Positions 1 to 7,681 are shown, numbered from the stretch's first letter. The stretch is DNA of 64,000 nucleotides from Candidatus Fermentibacterota bacterium (GCA_014728175.1 WJMA01000015.1:62001-126000); one strand, 5' to 3'. Notes: generated by a model not told the origin, from the sequence alone. A program made the numbers and translations.

Positions 1-1
1 G

Positions 2-412
2 ATGAGAGAGCAGTTGATCGAAACCGCCAGAGCGATTTCCGGCGAGTTTTACTTGCAGAAAGAATTCTCTGCGGGGGGCGTCGGTGCGGCCATCCTTACG
101 GCCGATGGCAACATCTATTCCGGAATCTGTCTCGATCTCGGATGCGGGTTGGGATTCTGTGCCGAAGTTGCCGCCATGGCCGAAATGCTGAAACACAGGG
201 AAACCCACATCGATACCGTGGTGGCGGTCTCCGGCCGCGGAATTCTCCCGCCTTGTGGCCGATGTAGAGAAACGATGGCCCAACTCGATGCCAGAAACCT
301 CGATGCGAAAGTGATTATCTCGGAGAACCGTACACTGCTCCTCCGCGATCTTCTTCCCGACCATTGGCTGAGCAAACCAGGGGCCGAGCCAAGCGATCCG
401 GACGATGCTTGA
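2..412 (+). CDS. Cytidine deaminase-like zinc hydrolase
   Basis: A 136-residue protein with the zinc-site pattern of the cytidine/blasticidin-S deaminase superfamily: C53-A-E55 (CAE, with Glu as the proton shuttle) and a P-C85-G-R-C88-R-E motif. Family knowledge: these cytosolic enzymes hydrolytically deaminate cytidine, deoxycytidine or a related nucleoside. The length matches stand-alone tetrameric CDA proteins, but the N-terminal substrate-binding segment is weakly conserved, so the substrate is not assigned. The ATG lies at the very edge of the window; a start further upstream cannot be excluded. The last residues (AEPSDPDDA) form an acidic tail. The next gene begins about 50 nt downstream. 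Confidence 0.8.
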   Translation: MREQLIETARAISGEFYLQKEFSAGGVGAAILTADGNIYSGICLDLGCGLGFCAEVAAMAEMLKHRETHIDTVVAVSGRGILPPCGRCRETMAQLDARNLDAKVIISENRTLLLRDLLPDHWLSKPGAEPSDPDDA

Positions 413-464
413 AGAGAGGCCTGAAGCCAAACGGTTGTTTCGATACGTACGGAAAGAGGATGCC

Positions 465-1229
465 TTGAGAAGCACACCATTGCCGCTGAGTTTGTTGCTG
501 TTCTTGATTCTATTATCGACACTGGCATACAGCGAACCACGTGATCGGATCAACGATCTTCTAGACCTGGAGATCGTTGTTCCTCTCGAGATCCAGTGGT
601 GGTACAATCAGAGCCACGACGATTCGGCGCATCCCACCAATAGCTGGGCTCTGGCAAACGTATACGCGACTCCAACGGAGGATTCGGAGCCGATCGGCGA
701 ATTCACCGTTGAGACCGTATGGGCCGAAAACAACATCCTGAAGTTCGTCTTGGGCTATCGGCCTGCCGGAAGGGATTCGGTAATTGTCTGGCGAGACCGG
801 CTGGGTGATTGGGGATACGGCATTCATCAGTTCGTTCTCCAGAAGCGTGACGACTGGGTTTTGCTGCCACCGGGTCCTTACGGTGAGGAAGCATGGATTC
901 GGGTGCAAGACAACGCTGAAGGCGAGGGATTGTACGGCAGAGTTGTATGCCTGGAAGGCCGGTTGATCGAGATAGACTCGATGTCTGTGCTTAGCGTCGG
1001 AACCGGAGACAGCGCGAAGATCGATAGGCAGATATACTTGGTGACCAGCGTCGATAGCCAGATGGTGGAATTCAGACCTGAGCTGCCGTCGGACATGCCG
1101 AGCGGAGCTTCGGACGATCTGTCCGAACATCCGGCCGATTCGCTTCCCATCTACCGAGTCTGGCTGAGACGCATGCTGACTGTAGAAGGAGAGCCGAGAT
1201 TCGAGATCGCTTACCCGAGAGGATGCTAG
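465..1229 (+). CDS. Exported hypothetical protein
   Basis: No recognisable family. I chose a TTG start at 465 because it is preceded by AAAGAGGA and produces a compact signal peptide: short basic n-region, then a leucine-rich core (LPLSLLLFLILLSTLAYS) with likely cleavage after AYS. An upstream ATG at 405 is in frame but would put 20 charged residues before the signal and overlap the preceding gene. The mature ~230-residue protein is acidic and rich in Asp, Glu, Trp and Tyr, without membrane segments, so it is probably periplasmic or secreted. The next gene, also exported, follows after about 250 nt. Confidence 0.6.
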   Translation: MRSTPLPLSLLLFLILLSTLAYSEPRDRINDLLDLEIVVPLEIQWWYNQSHDDSAHPTNSWALANVYATPTEDSEPIGEFTVETVWAENNILKFVLGYRPAGRDSVIVWRDRLGDWGYGIHQFVLQKRDDWVLLPPGPYGEEAWIRVQDNAEGEGLYGRVVCLEGRLIEIDSMSVLSVGTGDSAKIDRQIYLVTSVDSQMVEFRPELPSDMPSGASDDLSEHPADSLPIYRVWLRRMLTVEGEPRFEIAYPRGC

Positions 1230-1479
1230 GTATTGCCGAGTTAGGCCGCCAGTAATTCAGCGCAGAAAACCTGGCGGTTTCGAAGCCGATTGCGGAGAAA
1301 ACTCACCCCAGAGGAAAGTCGAATGCCTCGATCGATTCTGTTCATCATGGTAGTTTAGGTAGGGGTCATGTCTACTAAGGCAGCAGAAGTGACCGCTGAT
1401 CCAAGGGAGTAGGGGAATCTCCAGAGGGCAGTTCGGGCTACTGGTCGCTTATGTAACATGTTGAATAGAGAGATGCATC

Positions 1480-1956
1480 ATGGCTACGGCTAAATTCCTT
1501 GTACTTTTCTTTGTCCTCTCCGGAGAACTGTACGCTCAGACGACAGCGGTAGACATCGATGGCCTGGAGGTGCAGGAACCGGTAGCAGGGATTCACGTAG
1601 TAGATGTGATGTGGGGGCCGGTGCTTCCCTGGCAGCAGTTCGAGGAGTTGAAGCTCGAAGGGGAAGGCTTCGAATGGGCCCGGTACAGGGTGGTCTATTC
1701 GGTTATTCAGGCCTGTCCGTACTTCTACATCGATCTGGCAGCCTTCGGTGACATGGAATCTCGGATAGCGTCCACCTATCGGATCCCGCTTGGCTCCTCC
1801 GCGGATCTGGTCGGGGATATCGAGTTGCGAGAATGGCGTACCCCGAATTGTTTCGGGTTCGGTGTAACTAGGGGAGATTACTCGGGGGATTACCTCCTTC
1901 TTATAGAGGGGGAAGGCAGATTCGAGATATCGCCGCAGGAAGACGGGCCTGAGTGA
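1480..1956 (+). CDS. Small exported hypothetical protein
   Basis: A 158-residue protein beginning with a clear signal peptide (MATAKFLVLFFVLSGELYA, likely cleavage after LYA). The mature part is about 139 residues, acidic, and alternates short hydrophobic stretches with Asp/Glu-rich turns, which suggests a beta-rich fold. It has no lipobox and no recognised domain. Two cysteines (in ACPYF and NCFGF) could form a disulfide in the periplasm. Its neighbours are another exported protein upstream and a YcxB-like membrane protein downstream. Function unknown. Confidence 0.55.
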   Translation: MATAKFLVLFFVLSGELYAQTTAVDIDGLEVQEPVAGIHVVDVMWGPVLPWQQFEELKLEGEGFEWARYRVVYSVIQACPYFYIDLAAFGDMESRIASTYRIPLGSSADLVGDIELREWRTPNCFGFGVTRGDYSGDYLLLIEGEGRFEISPQEDGPE

Positions 1957-2035
1957 TGCATGAGCTGTTTGATCCCGCCCTGGGTGCTGCGGGGCTTGCC
2001 GCAAACGCATGCCGGTTCGGAGAAGCGAGATCGGG

Positions 2036-2548
2036 ATGAAGCTGGAGTACGAGGCGACGATCGACGAAGCGGTCGCTGCGCATCTGCGTCTGATGGAGCT
2101 CTCGAAGACAGTGAGGAGATTAAGGCGGCTGGGGCTTCTGTTCGTCCCCCTCACGTTCCTGCTGCTTTATCTGACTTTGCCGGGGGAGGAGTCGGCCAAA
2201 CTCGTGTTCTCGATCGTAGCCGCTCTGGTTGTCGCGCCACTCTACCTCTTCTTCTGCAGTAGATTCGTGAGATGGAACACGCGGAGGCTTCTCGTTGAGA
2301 GCCTCGGTACGGATGAACCTGTTCCCAGCGAGTACGAATTCACAGAGGAGGGGCTGGTCTTCCGTCAGATGGGAACCGAGATAAGGTTTCGATGGGATAG
2401 GGTCATAGAGGTCAACGAACGCCGGGATGTATTGGAGTTCATTACCGAGAACAAGGGCCTTGCACTGATGCCCAAGAGGATCTTCCGGGACGAAGGCCAG
2501 ATGGAGGAGTGGCTCGAATTCGCCAGACGAAGAGCCAGTGCCTCTTAG
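2036..2548 (+). CDS. YcxB-like two-helix membrane protein
   Basis: About 170 residues. I start at the second in-frame ATG (2036), after the purine-rich GAGAAGCGAGATCGGG; the ATG at 2009 would add nine residues. An N-terminal amphipathic stretch (LEYEATIDEAVAAHLRL) precedes two transmembrane helices (about residues 35-52 and 59-76). A soluble C-terminal domain follows with the pattern YEFTEEGL-W-V-E-LMPKRIF typical of the YcxB family (bacterial PH-like domain). Family knowledge: YcxB-like proteins are inner-membrane proteins of unknown role. The gene stands alone, with intergenic gaps on both sides. Confidence 0.6.
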   Translation: MKLEYEATIDEAVAAHLRLMELSKTVRRLRRLGLLFVPLTFLLLYLTLPGEESAKLVFSIVAALVVAPLYLFFCSRFVRWNTRRLLVESLGTDEPVPSEYEFTEEGLVFRQMGTEIRFRWDRVIEVNERRDVLEFITENKGLALMPKRIFRDEGQMEEWLEFARRRASAS

Positions 2549-2748
2549 TCTCAAGGCATTACCTGTTTCCATCTAGAGCCATTCGCGAGTCTGGAAGAGA
2601 AAACTCGTGGCAAGCGGTCAGCTACGCTAGCACTCCCTAGTTCGTGCTTCGAGGCCAATCCGAAGTGTTTCGATCATTGAGCCAGAAACCCACGAAGCAT
2701 CGGGGAGTACCGACAGGAGGCTCGCCGGAGGCAGCATAAGAAGAAGGG

Positions 2749-3417
2749 GTGACAGTGGAACCATACGTAACGACCGAAAGCCTGGAGTCCAAGGCCCGAG
2801 AATGGCTGGAGGGTATCCGTCCCTTCAACCAGCACGAGATGCGCCTTAACTCTGAGAGGAGCGCCCTGCTGGTGGTGGACATGCAGAAGTTCTTTCTCGA
2901 TGAGGCATCTCCCACCTTCACCTGCGGCGGCCTGGCCGTTCTTCCCAATGTGAAACTGCTCTTGAAGGCCTTTCGGCGGGCGAACCGTCCCGTGATCTTC
3001 ACTAGGCACGTCCACCATCCCGACGACCTCGATTCGGGAATCATGGGATGGTGGTGGGAAGGCAAGTGCATAGAAGGTAGCCCGGAGAGCGAGATCCATC
3101 CCGAATTGTCTCCGTTGCCTGGCGAAAAGGTCGTCCTGAAGCACAGGTACTCCGCATTCTACAACACGGATCTGGAGACGGTCTTGCGGTGCTTGAAGGT
3201 GGAGGACATCGTTGTTTGCGGCATCATGACCAACATCTGCTGCGAATCCACGGCCCGGGACGCCTACTACCGGGACTATCGGGTTTTCTTACCGGCGGAC
3301 GGAACCGGGTCAATCAACGAGGAAATGCACACTGCGAGTCTTCTGAACCTAGCCTTCAGTTGCGCATACGTTACCAGCAGCGTATCGATCGAGGAACAGG
3401 TATCCGGGGAGCAGTAG
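2749..3417 (+). CDS. Isochorismatase-family cysteine hydrolase
   Basis: A 222-residue protein starting at GTG after AAGAAGG. The catalytic triad of the isochorismatase-like superfamily is visible: D44 in LVVDMQ, K131 in VVLKHRYSAF, and C164 in MTNICCESTARDA, with the usual nonpolar strand before each. Family knowledge: members hydrolyse amides or vinyl ethers (nicotinamidase, ureidoacrylate or carbamate amidases, isochorismatase, pyrazinamidase). The sequence does not tell which substrate is used. An N-terminal extension of about 35 residues precedes the core. The gene is monocistronic and sits at the left border of an accessory island. Confidence 0.85.
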   Translation: MTVEPYVTTESLESKAREWLEGIRPFNQHEMRLNSERSALLVVDMQKFFLDEASPTFTCGGLAVLPNVKLLLKAFRRANRPVIFTRHVHHPDDLDSGIMGWWWEGKCIEGSPESEIHPELSPLPGEKVVLKHRYSAFYNTDLETVLRCLKVEDIVVCGIMTNICCESTARDAYYRDYRVFLPADGTGSINEEMHTASLLNLAFSCAYVTSSVSIEEQVSGEQ

Positions 3418-3653
3418 CCCCGCAATCGCCCGGAAGGGGCGGTGTTCCGTATGAGCAGACCGCAGAAAAACTGGATGGACGCCATGACAAAGTCGTTTGG
3501 TTTTCTCGATGATCGCATCGTTGTTTGAGAGACGATTGTAAGCTCGTAATGCCGTTTACTCCTGTTCACTTCGGCCCTCACACGCGTTGACCTGCCCTTC
3601 TACAGGTATCTCGATGTGCCCGTATTCATCGGTGCAAATCTGGCCGTAGACGG

Positions 3654-3712
3654 TGGCCAATAGGAGGAAACTGGATTTCCTGCTTTTTTCTGGACCGGCC
3701 ACTCCGGGTTAT
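3654..3712 (-). repeat. Dispersed repeat, reverse-oriented end
   Basis: Read on the minus strand, this shares CCGGTCC, an A-rich spacer, then GGAAATCCAGTTTCC and TATTGGCCA with the copy ending at 54677, apart from a 3-nt insertion (TCC) before TATTGG. The core GGAAATCCAGTTTCC also occurs at 5951-5965. Recognisable similarity fades near 3712, but a full copy would reach the stop codon of the HTH gene at 3752. The outer end points left, opposite to the copy at 5866-5972. Confidence 0.65.
3665..3689 (+). terminator. Hairpin plus T6, terminator-like
   Basis: AGGAAA (3665-3670) pairs with TTTCCT (3676-3681) around a 5-nt loop. TGC and six T follow (3684-3689). The stem is short (6 bp) and lies inside the repeat end, about 250 nt after the isochorismatase-like stop codon, so it could end readthrough from that gene or simply be part of the mobile element. 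Confidence 0.4.
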
Positions 3713-3751
3713 GTCCCTATTTTTCTGTGAAATGTTGATCGGTTGATGTTG

Positions 3752-4177
3752 TCAGGTGGTTGTATTCTGGTCTGACTTGGATTGGTCAATCATCGACCTT
3801 CTCAGCTCACGCTCCGTGATAACGGTCCTCCCCCAGTAGTCACCCAGCCCATCTATCTCCCTGAGCTTCGCCTCCGGCAGCTTCAGTAGGCAGAGCCACT
3901 GAGTGATCCTGTCTGACGAAACCCCGAGACGTTTTCCCATTTCGCGCCGGGTGAGCCCGAGTCTCTTCATCTCGTCCCTGATTTCCTGAGCGTAGATGAC
4001 CGGATTGCGGTAGGTCTTGGACTCGATCTGTTCGATTAGCGTCGTGGTGAGCAGCAGGAGGGGGATGGGGGCGGTTCGTCTGGAGTTGGGTTTGGCGTAC
4101 CACAACCGGTCAACGAGTCCCCCGCACTGCGCCCTATCCTTCTTTGTGGCCCTGGCTTTACACGCAGTTGCTCCCAT
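3752..4177 (-). CDS. ParB/KorB-type helix-turn-helix protein
   Basis: A 141-residue protein with a DNA-binding helix-turn-helix of the ParB/KorB type at about residues 67-105 (RDEMKRLGLTRREMGKRLGV then SDRITQWLCLLKLPE), followed by a short conserved tail (GDYWGRTVITERELR). The N-terminal 60 residues are basic with a proline/leucine-rich turn. Similar small HTH proteins often sit in front of recombinase or phage-like genes (family knowledge, from memory), but none is present here. It is divergent from the nucleotidyltransferase gene and shares its 80-bp upstream region. The assigned ATG has no obvious Shine-Dalgarno sequence, so the start may be later. Confidence 0.6.
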   Translation of the reverse strand: MGATACKARATKKDRAQCGGLVDRLWYAKPNSRRTAPIPLLLLTTTLIEQIESKTYRNPVIYAQEIRDEMKRLGLTRREMGKRLGVSSDRITQWLCLLKLPEAKLREIDGLGDYWGRTVITERELRRSMIDQSKSDQNTTT

Positions 4178-4200
4178 CTTGGTGCTATCACTGGTTTGTC

Positions 4201-4229
4201 TTGACGATGTAAGTTGTTGTACTTATCAT
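4201..4229 (+). promoter_or_regulatory. Sigma70-type promoter of the NTase pair
   Basis: TTGACG (4201-4206), a 17-bp spacer and TATCAT (4224-4229) give a near-consensus promoter about 28 nt before the ATG at 4257. It lies in the divergent region shared with the HTH gene. Confidence 0.65.
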
Positions 4230-4253
4230 AAGGACAACAAGTACTAACGTTAG
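4213..4253. promoter_or_regulatory. Palindromes overlapping promoter and start
   Basis: GTTGT/ACAAC (4213-4217 and 4234-4238) and GTACTT/AAGTAC (4219-4224 and 4239-4244) form nested inverted repeats across the -10 box. CTAACGTTAG (4244-4253) is a perfect 10-bp palindrome ending 3 nt before the start codon. This arrangement suits operators for an autoregulatory DNA-binding protein; the operon itself encodes a winged-helix protein and the divergent gene an HTH protein. Confidence 0.5.
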
Positions 4254-4256
4254 GGC

Positions 4257-4862
4257 ATGATCATGGTTGAGCTGAACGGAAAGCTACTGCAGGAAGCATT
4301 GCGGATGCTCGGTGAACGGCTACGCCTGAAGGAAGCTGCCCCGGTTCGGCTCGTGGTCTGCGGAGGTTCCGCATTGATTGCGCTGGATCTGGTCTCGCGA
4401 TCCACCACAGATGTGGATGTGGTGGCCATGGTCTCTTCGGAGGGAGAGCTTCTGGCTCCGGTTCCCTTCCCTGCAGTGCTGTCCGAAGCGCTGGATGAAG
4501 TGGCGACGCTACTGGGACTTCCAGGCAATTGGCTGAACAACGGGCCAAGCAGAGATTCGGGTGGCCTTTTTCAGTCCGGCCTGCCGGAGGGATTGCTGGA
4601 AAGAGCGCACGGATCGGATTTCGGACCGCATTTTCAGGTGTTCTTCATTGATCGGGTCGACCAGGTGTTCTTCAAGGTCTTCGCCGCGGTCGACAGTCTG
4701 GGTGTTCATGTGGACGACCTGATTGCACTCGATCCTACACCGGAGGAAATGGAAGCTGCGGCGCAATGGTGCATGACACATGATCCCTCGGGAGGATTCA
4801 GATCGATCCTGACGTCCATGTTCGAACAGCTGGGGTACGGCGATGTCGCTGAAAGACTGTAG
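4257..4862 (+). CDS. Nucleotidyltransferase-like protein (DUF6036 type)
   Basis: A 201-residue protein with the minimal nucleotidyltransferase signature: a glycine-serine loop (VVCGGSALIALDL, about residues 36-48) and the metal-binding pair TTDVDVV (about residues 53-59). No other enzyme domain is visible. Family knowledge: stand-alone NTases of the DUF6036/AbiEii-like superfamily are often toxins or effectors that modify RNA or protein and are paired with a DNA-binding partner. Here the next gene overlaps by 20 nt and encodes a winged-helix protein, so the two are translationally linked. A strong promoter with palindromes lies directly upstream. A toxin role is inference from context; the substrate is unknown. 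Confidence 0.65.
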   Translation: MIMVELNGKLLQEALRMLGERLRLKEAAPVRLVVCGGSALIALDLVSRSTTDVDVVAMVSSEGELLAPVPFPAVLSEALDEVATLLGLPGNWLNNGPSRDSGGLFQSGLPEGLLERAHGSDFGPHFQVFFIDRVDQVFFKVFAAVDSLGVHVDDLIALDPTPEEMEAAAQWCMTHDPSGGFRSILTSMFEQLGYGDVAERL

Positions 4863-5865
4863 ACTCAAGATTCTCAACAGTATGCTGGATCTGATTTGGT
4901 CCCAGTGGACGACCATAGGCGTATCGGGCGATGCGCCGATCACGAAGACTTGGATCATCGATCCGGAGGCGCTTATCCTCTTCACCTGCCGCATCGGCCG
5001 CTACGACCCACGGGTTTTCGATGCCATGCTGGAATGGCTTGGTGTGCATCAGCGTTTCATAAACGTCCAGAGACTGAAAACGCTGAACAGGCGGAAAGAA
5101 CTCTCCGGGGGAAGGCTCCTTGCTGCCATTGCAAACCTTCTACTGAAGCCCTCCTCGCGGTCGAAATGGAACCGGTTGGCCGATCAGCTTCTTGAAGGAG
5201 AGGTACAGCAGGAGCCGCTCTTCTATCTGAAGGATGGACGTCCGCATCCCCATCCGAACAAGTTGGATCCAGACTTTGAGAAGGCGGGTTTCTCCAGGCA
5301 GAAGTACCGCGACCGCAATGCGATCGTTGGCTTCCGGCCGGAATGCCCTTCCAACCTTATTCTGAAGCTCAGGGCATTGCTCGGTACGAATTCCAGATGC
5401 GAGATCGTCGCCTATCTGGCGACGCACTCCGAAGGTAATCCCTCCGAGATAGCATCGGCAGTAGGGTATTCACAGAAGGCTGTCTACAACGCAGTAACCG
5501 ATCTGTATCAGTCGGGAACGCTCTCCAGACGGAAAAAGGGCAAGGAGACTCTCTACTCCCTCAAGCACGATGACTGGTCCTCAATTCTATCTCTCGGGCA
5601 ACCTGTACAGTGGATGGACTGGAGAGAAGCGTACTCATTCCTGAACTCAGTCTGGATCATTCTGGACAATCCCGCTCTCAAAGGTGAGAGCGATGAAGCG
5701 ATATCGCCAGAATTGCGCTTGGTCATTGCCAGAGCGCTTCCCGACCTCTCCGGCTCACTCCGGGCACATCTGGAGGGATGTACTCCTAAGCGGGGAACAC
5801 ATCGAGAGTCTCTTGCAGGAGTCTGTAATTGCATCAGGGAAATGACTCTGAAGCTCAAGGAGTAG
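4843..5865 (+). CDS. Winged-helix protein paired with the NTase
   Basis: A 340-residue protein with a winged HTH at about residues 187-245 (VAYLATHSEGNPSEIASAVG, then YSQKAVYNAVTDLYQSGTL and a basic wing RRKKGKETLYSL). The N-terminal 180 residues are alpha-helical, and the C-terminal 95 residues lack a recognised domain. It begins inside the NTase gene (20-nt overlap) and ends with TAG immediately before the repeat at 5866. Inference: it is the DNA-binding repressor and possible antitoxin of the NTase, with the helical part as candidate binding surface. AbiEi-type antitoxins have a similar wHTH-plus-effector-domain plan, but in AbiE the regulator gene comes first. Confidence 0.6.
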   Translation: MSLKDCRLKILNSMLDLIWSQWTTIGVSGDAPITKTWIIDPEALILFTCRIGRYDPRVFDAMLEWLGVHQRFINVQRLKTLNRRKELSGGRLLAAIANLLLKPSSRSKWNRLADQLLEGEVQQEPLFYLKDGRPHPHPNKLDPDFEKAGFSRQKYRDRNAIVGFRPECPSNLILKLRALLGTNSRCEIVAYLATHSEGNPSEIASAVGYSQKAVYNAVTDLYQSGTLSRRKKGKETLYSLKHDDWSSILSLGQPVQWMDWREAYSFLNSVWIILDNPALKGESDEAISPELRLVIARALPDLSGSLRAHLEGCTPKRGTHRESLAGVCNCIREMTLKLKE

Positions 5866-5972
5866 GGCCGCCTGGGTATCCTGATCTACATGGGAAACGC
5901 CATCCAAGACAGCGCAGAGGAAACTAAAGGGGCTGGGTTGATCGAGCGCCGGAAATCCAGTTTCCTTTTGGC
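5866..5972 (+). repeat. Dispersed repeat, forward-oriented end
   Basis: It starts directly after the TAG of the winged-helix gene. It shares GGCCG-TGGG-ATCCT-ATCT, then GACAGCGCAGAGGAA, GATCGAGC and GGAAATCCAGTTTCC with the copies ending at 52866 and 54677. The closing GGAAATCCAGTTTCC can fold as a 5-bp hairpin. The outer end points right, so this copy and the one at 3654 face outward around the HTH, NTase and winged-helix genes. Confidence 0.7.
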
Positions 5973-6043
5973 TGAGTAATTCAACATCTTCCCGTGAAAG
6001 TCCCTGAGCAGATCCCTCTCTTATCCGCAAAATAGGGATGCGT

Positions 6044-6073
6044 AGGAAACAATATCTAAGTATATAGTTTCCT
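6044..6073. promoter_or_regulatory. Inverted repeat before the DUF4143 ATPase
   Basis: AGGAAAC (6044-6050) and GTTTCCT (6067-6073) are 7-bp inverted arms around an AT-rich 16-nt centre containing TATATA. A third GGAAAC overlaps the Shine-Dalgarno sequence (GGAGG) just before the ATG at 6084. Candidate operator; no regulator is assigned. Confidence 0.4.
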
Positions 6074-6083
6074 GGAGGAAACA

Positions 6084-7370
6084 ATGAATTACGGAACAGC
6101 TCGGACTGTAGTTGCGGAATGGCTTGACCGGGATGGATTCCCCGAACTGATAGAACGCAGCTTCCCATCGACGGAGTCGCCTCTTGCAGGAACGGTGCTT
6201 GCTCTGGTTGGGCCCAGACGTTCCGGTAAGACCTTCCTGATGTACCAGATGTGCCGGAAGATCGACAGTAGCGGTTCCAGCCTGCTTGTGGATATGGAAG
6301 ACTACCGATTCGTCTCAATGGAGCCAGGAGACATAGAACTTCTGCTGAAAGCGTACAGAGAGTTCACAGGCGAAGAGCCTACACACCTGTTCCTGGATGA
6401 GATACACGCACTGCCGCAATGGAGCCGTGTGCTAAGAACTCTCTGCAATCGGCGCAAATACAGTATCGTAGTATCCGGAAGCAACGCAGCACTTCTTGAA
6501 CGAGAGATATCAACGGAACTAAGAGGCCGTTATTCAGCACGGCATGTGTACCCTCTTTCGTTTTCGGAATTCCTGAAATTCAAAGGAATAGAGTACGATC
6601 GGCTATCGTTCGATACAGATAAAAGTGGAGTACTTTCGGGATCTCTCAGAGAGTACATCGCAGTGGGAGGATTCCCTGAGGTGGTACTTGCCGGGTCTGA
6701 TTTGCGCCGGAAGGAACTTCTTACATCCTATTTCCAGACGGTGTTTCTCAGTGATCTCATCGACAGGTATGAGATTCACTCCACCGGGTTGATGCGAATG
6801 CTCATGGAGCATCTTCTGACTTCCTTTGCAACACCCATGTCCATATCCAAATTCACGAAACGACTGAACGCATCCGGGACACCGGCCAGCAAAAAGACGA
6901 TCTCGGCATTTCTGGATTATATGGAGGAGGTGTTCTTTGCATTCACTCTCCAGATATGCACATCATCTGCTCGCAAACGCAGGCTCAACCCCAAAAAGGC
7001 TTACCTGGTCGATCACGGTTTTGCGGTGGTTCCGCAGAGGTATTCCGAAAACCTTGGTCTATTACTGGAGAACGTAATCGCAATACATCTTCTCAGGAAA
7101 GGGGAGAAGCTCTGCTATTTTCATGACAATGGTGACTGCGACTTTGTATTCGGTGAGCCGGGGATTTCGGTGGAAGCTCTTCAAGTATACTGGGCACTGA
7201 ACGAGGGAAGCAGAGACCGGGAAATTGGCGGACTGCTGCGAGCCTCTGAACAGACAGGAGCAGATAAGCTAACCGTCGTCACTGCGGACCAGCGGATGAC
7301 GATCAGCAGAGGGGGTATGGAAATTAGGGTGGTTCCGGCTTGGCAATGGCTCCTTAGTAAGGACCCTTGA
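6084..7370 (+). CDS. AAA+ ATPase with DUF4143 domain
   Basis: A 428-residue protein. Walker A is GPRRSGKT (residues 43-50), Walker B is HLFLDEIHAL (about 112-121), and a sensor motif VVSGSNAALL lies near 142-151. The C-terminal half matches DUF4143: a winged-helix-like part, then a nuclease-like fold with a conserved acidic region (DNGDCDFVF). Family knowledge: these ATPases are abundant, variable and poorly understood in anaerobes; roles in DNA handling or defence have been suggested but not established. SD GGAGG is 7 nt before the ATG. It lies just outside the right repeat end at 5972 and has lower GC than the core genes, consistent with accessory origin. Confidence 0.85.
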   Translation: MNYGTARTVVAEWLDRDGFPELIERSFPSTESPLAGTVLALVGPRRSGKTFLMYQMCRKIDSSGSSLLVDMEDYRFVSMEPGDIELLLKAYREFTGEEPTHLFLDEIHALPQWSRVLRTLCNRRKYSIVVSGSNAALLEREISTELRGRYSARHVYPLSFSEFLKFKGIEYDRLSFDTDKSGVLSGSLREYIAVGGFPEVVLAGSDLRRKELLTSYFQTVFLSDLIDRYEIHSTGLMRMLMEHLLTSFATPMSISKFTKRLNASGTPASKKTISAFLDYMEEVFFAFTLQICTSSARKRRLNPKKAYLVDHGFAVVPQRYSENLGLLLENVIAIHLLRKGEKLCYFHDNGDCDFVFGEPGISVEALQVYWALNEGSRDREIGGLLRASEQTGADKLTVVTADQRMTISRGGMEIRVVPAWQWLLSKDP

Positions 7371-7448
7371 TTCCTGAAAAAATCCTATTGCAGACGAATT
7401 ACCTATCCGAACACAGAACAGAATCGTGTCAGGGTTTGTCCGTGATTC

Positions 7449-7678
7449 TTATTCGATGAAGCTAAGCCTTATAAGAGAGCGGGGGATGGCGGTACTTGTA
7501 ATAACAGGCTCCGGGTCGCCGGGTATGTATAATTCAAGCGTTATATCGTCACCGGAGGGCAGACCGAAATGCAGCACCGGCCCGTTCTGGTACGTGCTCC
7601 CGCTGCCTTCGTCTACCTGTCTTATGTATTCCAGGGAATCCTGGCTCACCACCACTCTGCATCCCAGTCCCGGGGCTG
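7449..7678 (-). pseudogene. ASPIC/UnbV C-terminal remnant
   Basis: A minus-strand fragment encoding GLGCRVVVSQDSLEYIRQV, then DEGSGSTYQNGPVLHFGLPS and a short hydrophobic end. This matches the pattern of the ASPIC/UnbV domain (G-V-V, GxGxxxQ, LHFGL) found at the end of CRTAC1-like secreted proteins. There is no FG-GAP body upstream; instead the reading runs into the oppositely oriented agmatine deiminase remnant at about 7680. I read it as the 3' end of a lost gene. The match was made by eye on about 70 residues. Confidence 0.5.
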
Positions 7679-7681
7679 AAG

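Larger units (their letters stand above)
3418..3751. other. Intergenic stretch carrying a repeat end
   Basis: A 334-bp stretch between the isochorismatase-like gene and the convergent HTH gene. I see no coding signal. It holds the reverse-oriented copy of the dispersed repeat (from 3654) and a short hairpin with a T-run inside that copy. Confidence 0.6.

Noticed and set aside
1260-1400. A possible further copy of the dispersed repeat
   Set aside because: Only short words (GAGGAAA, GATCGATT) resemble the element; order and spacing do not match the other copies.
1438-2154. A 238-codon minus-strand frame across the exported and YcxB-like genes
   Set aside because: The plus-strand products have clear signal peptide and membrane helices; the antisense product has no features.
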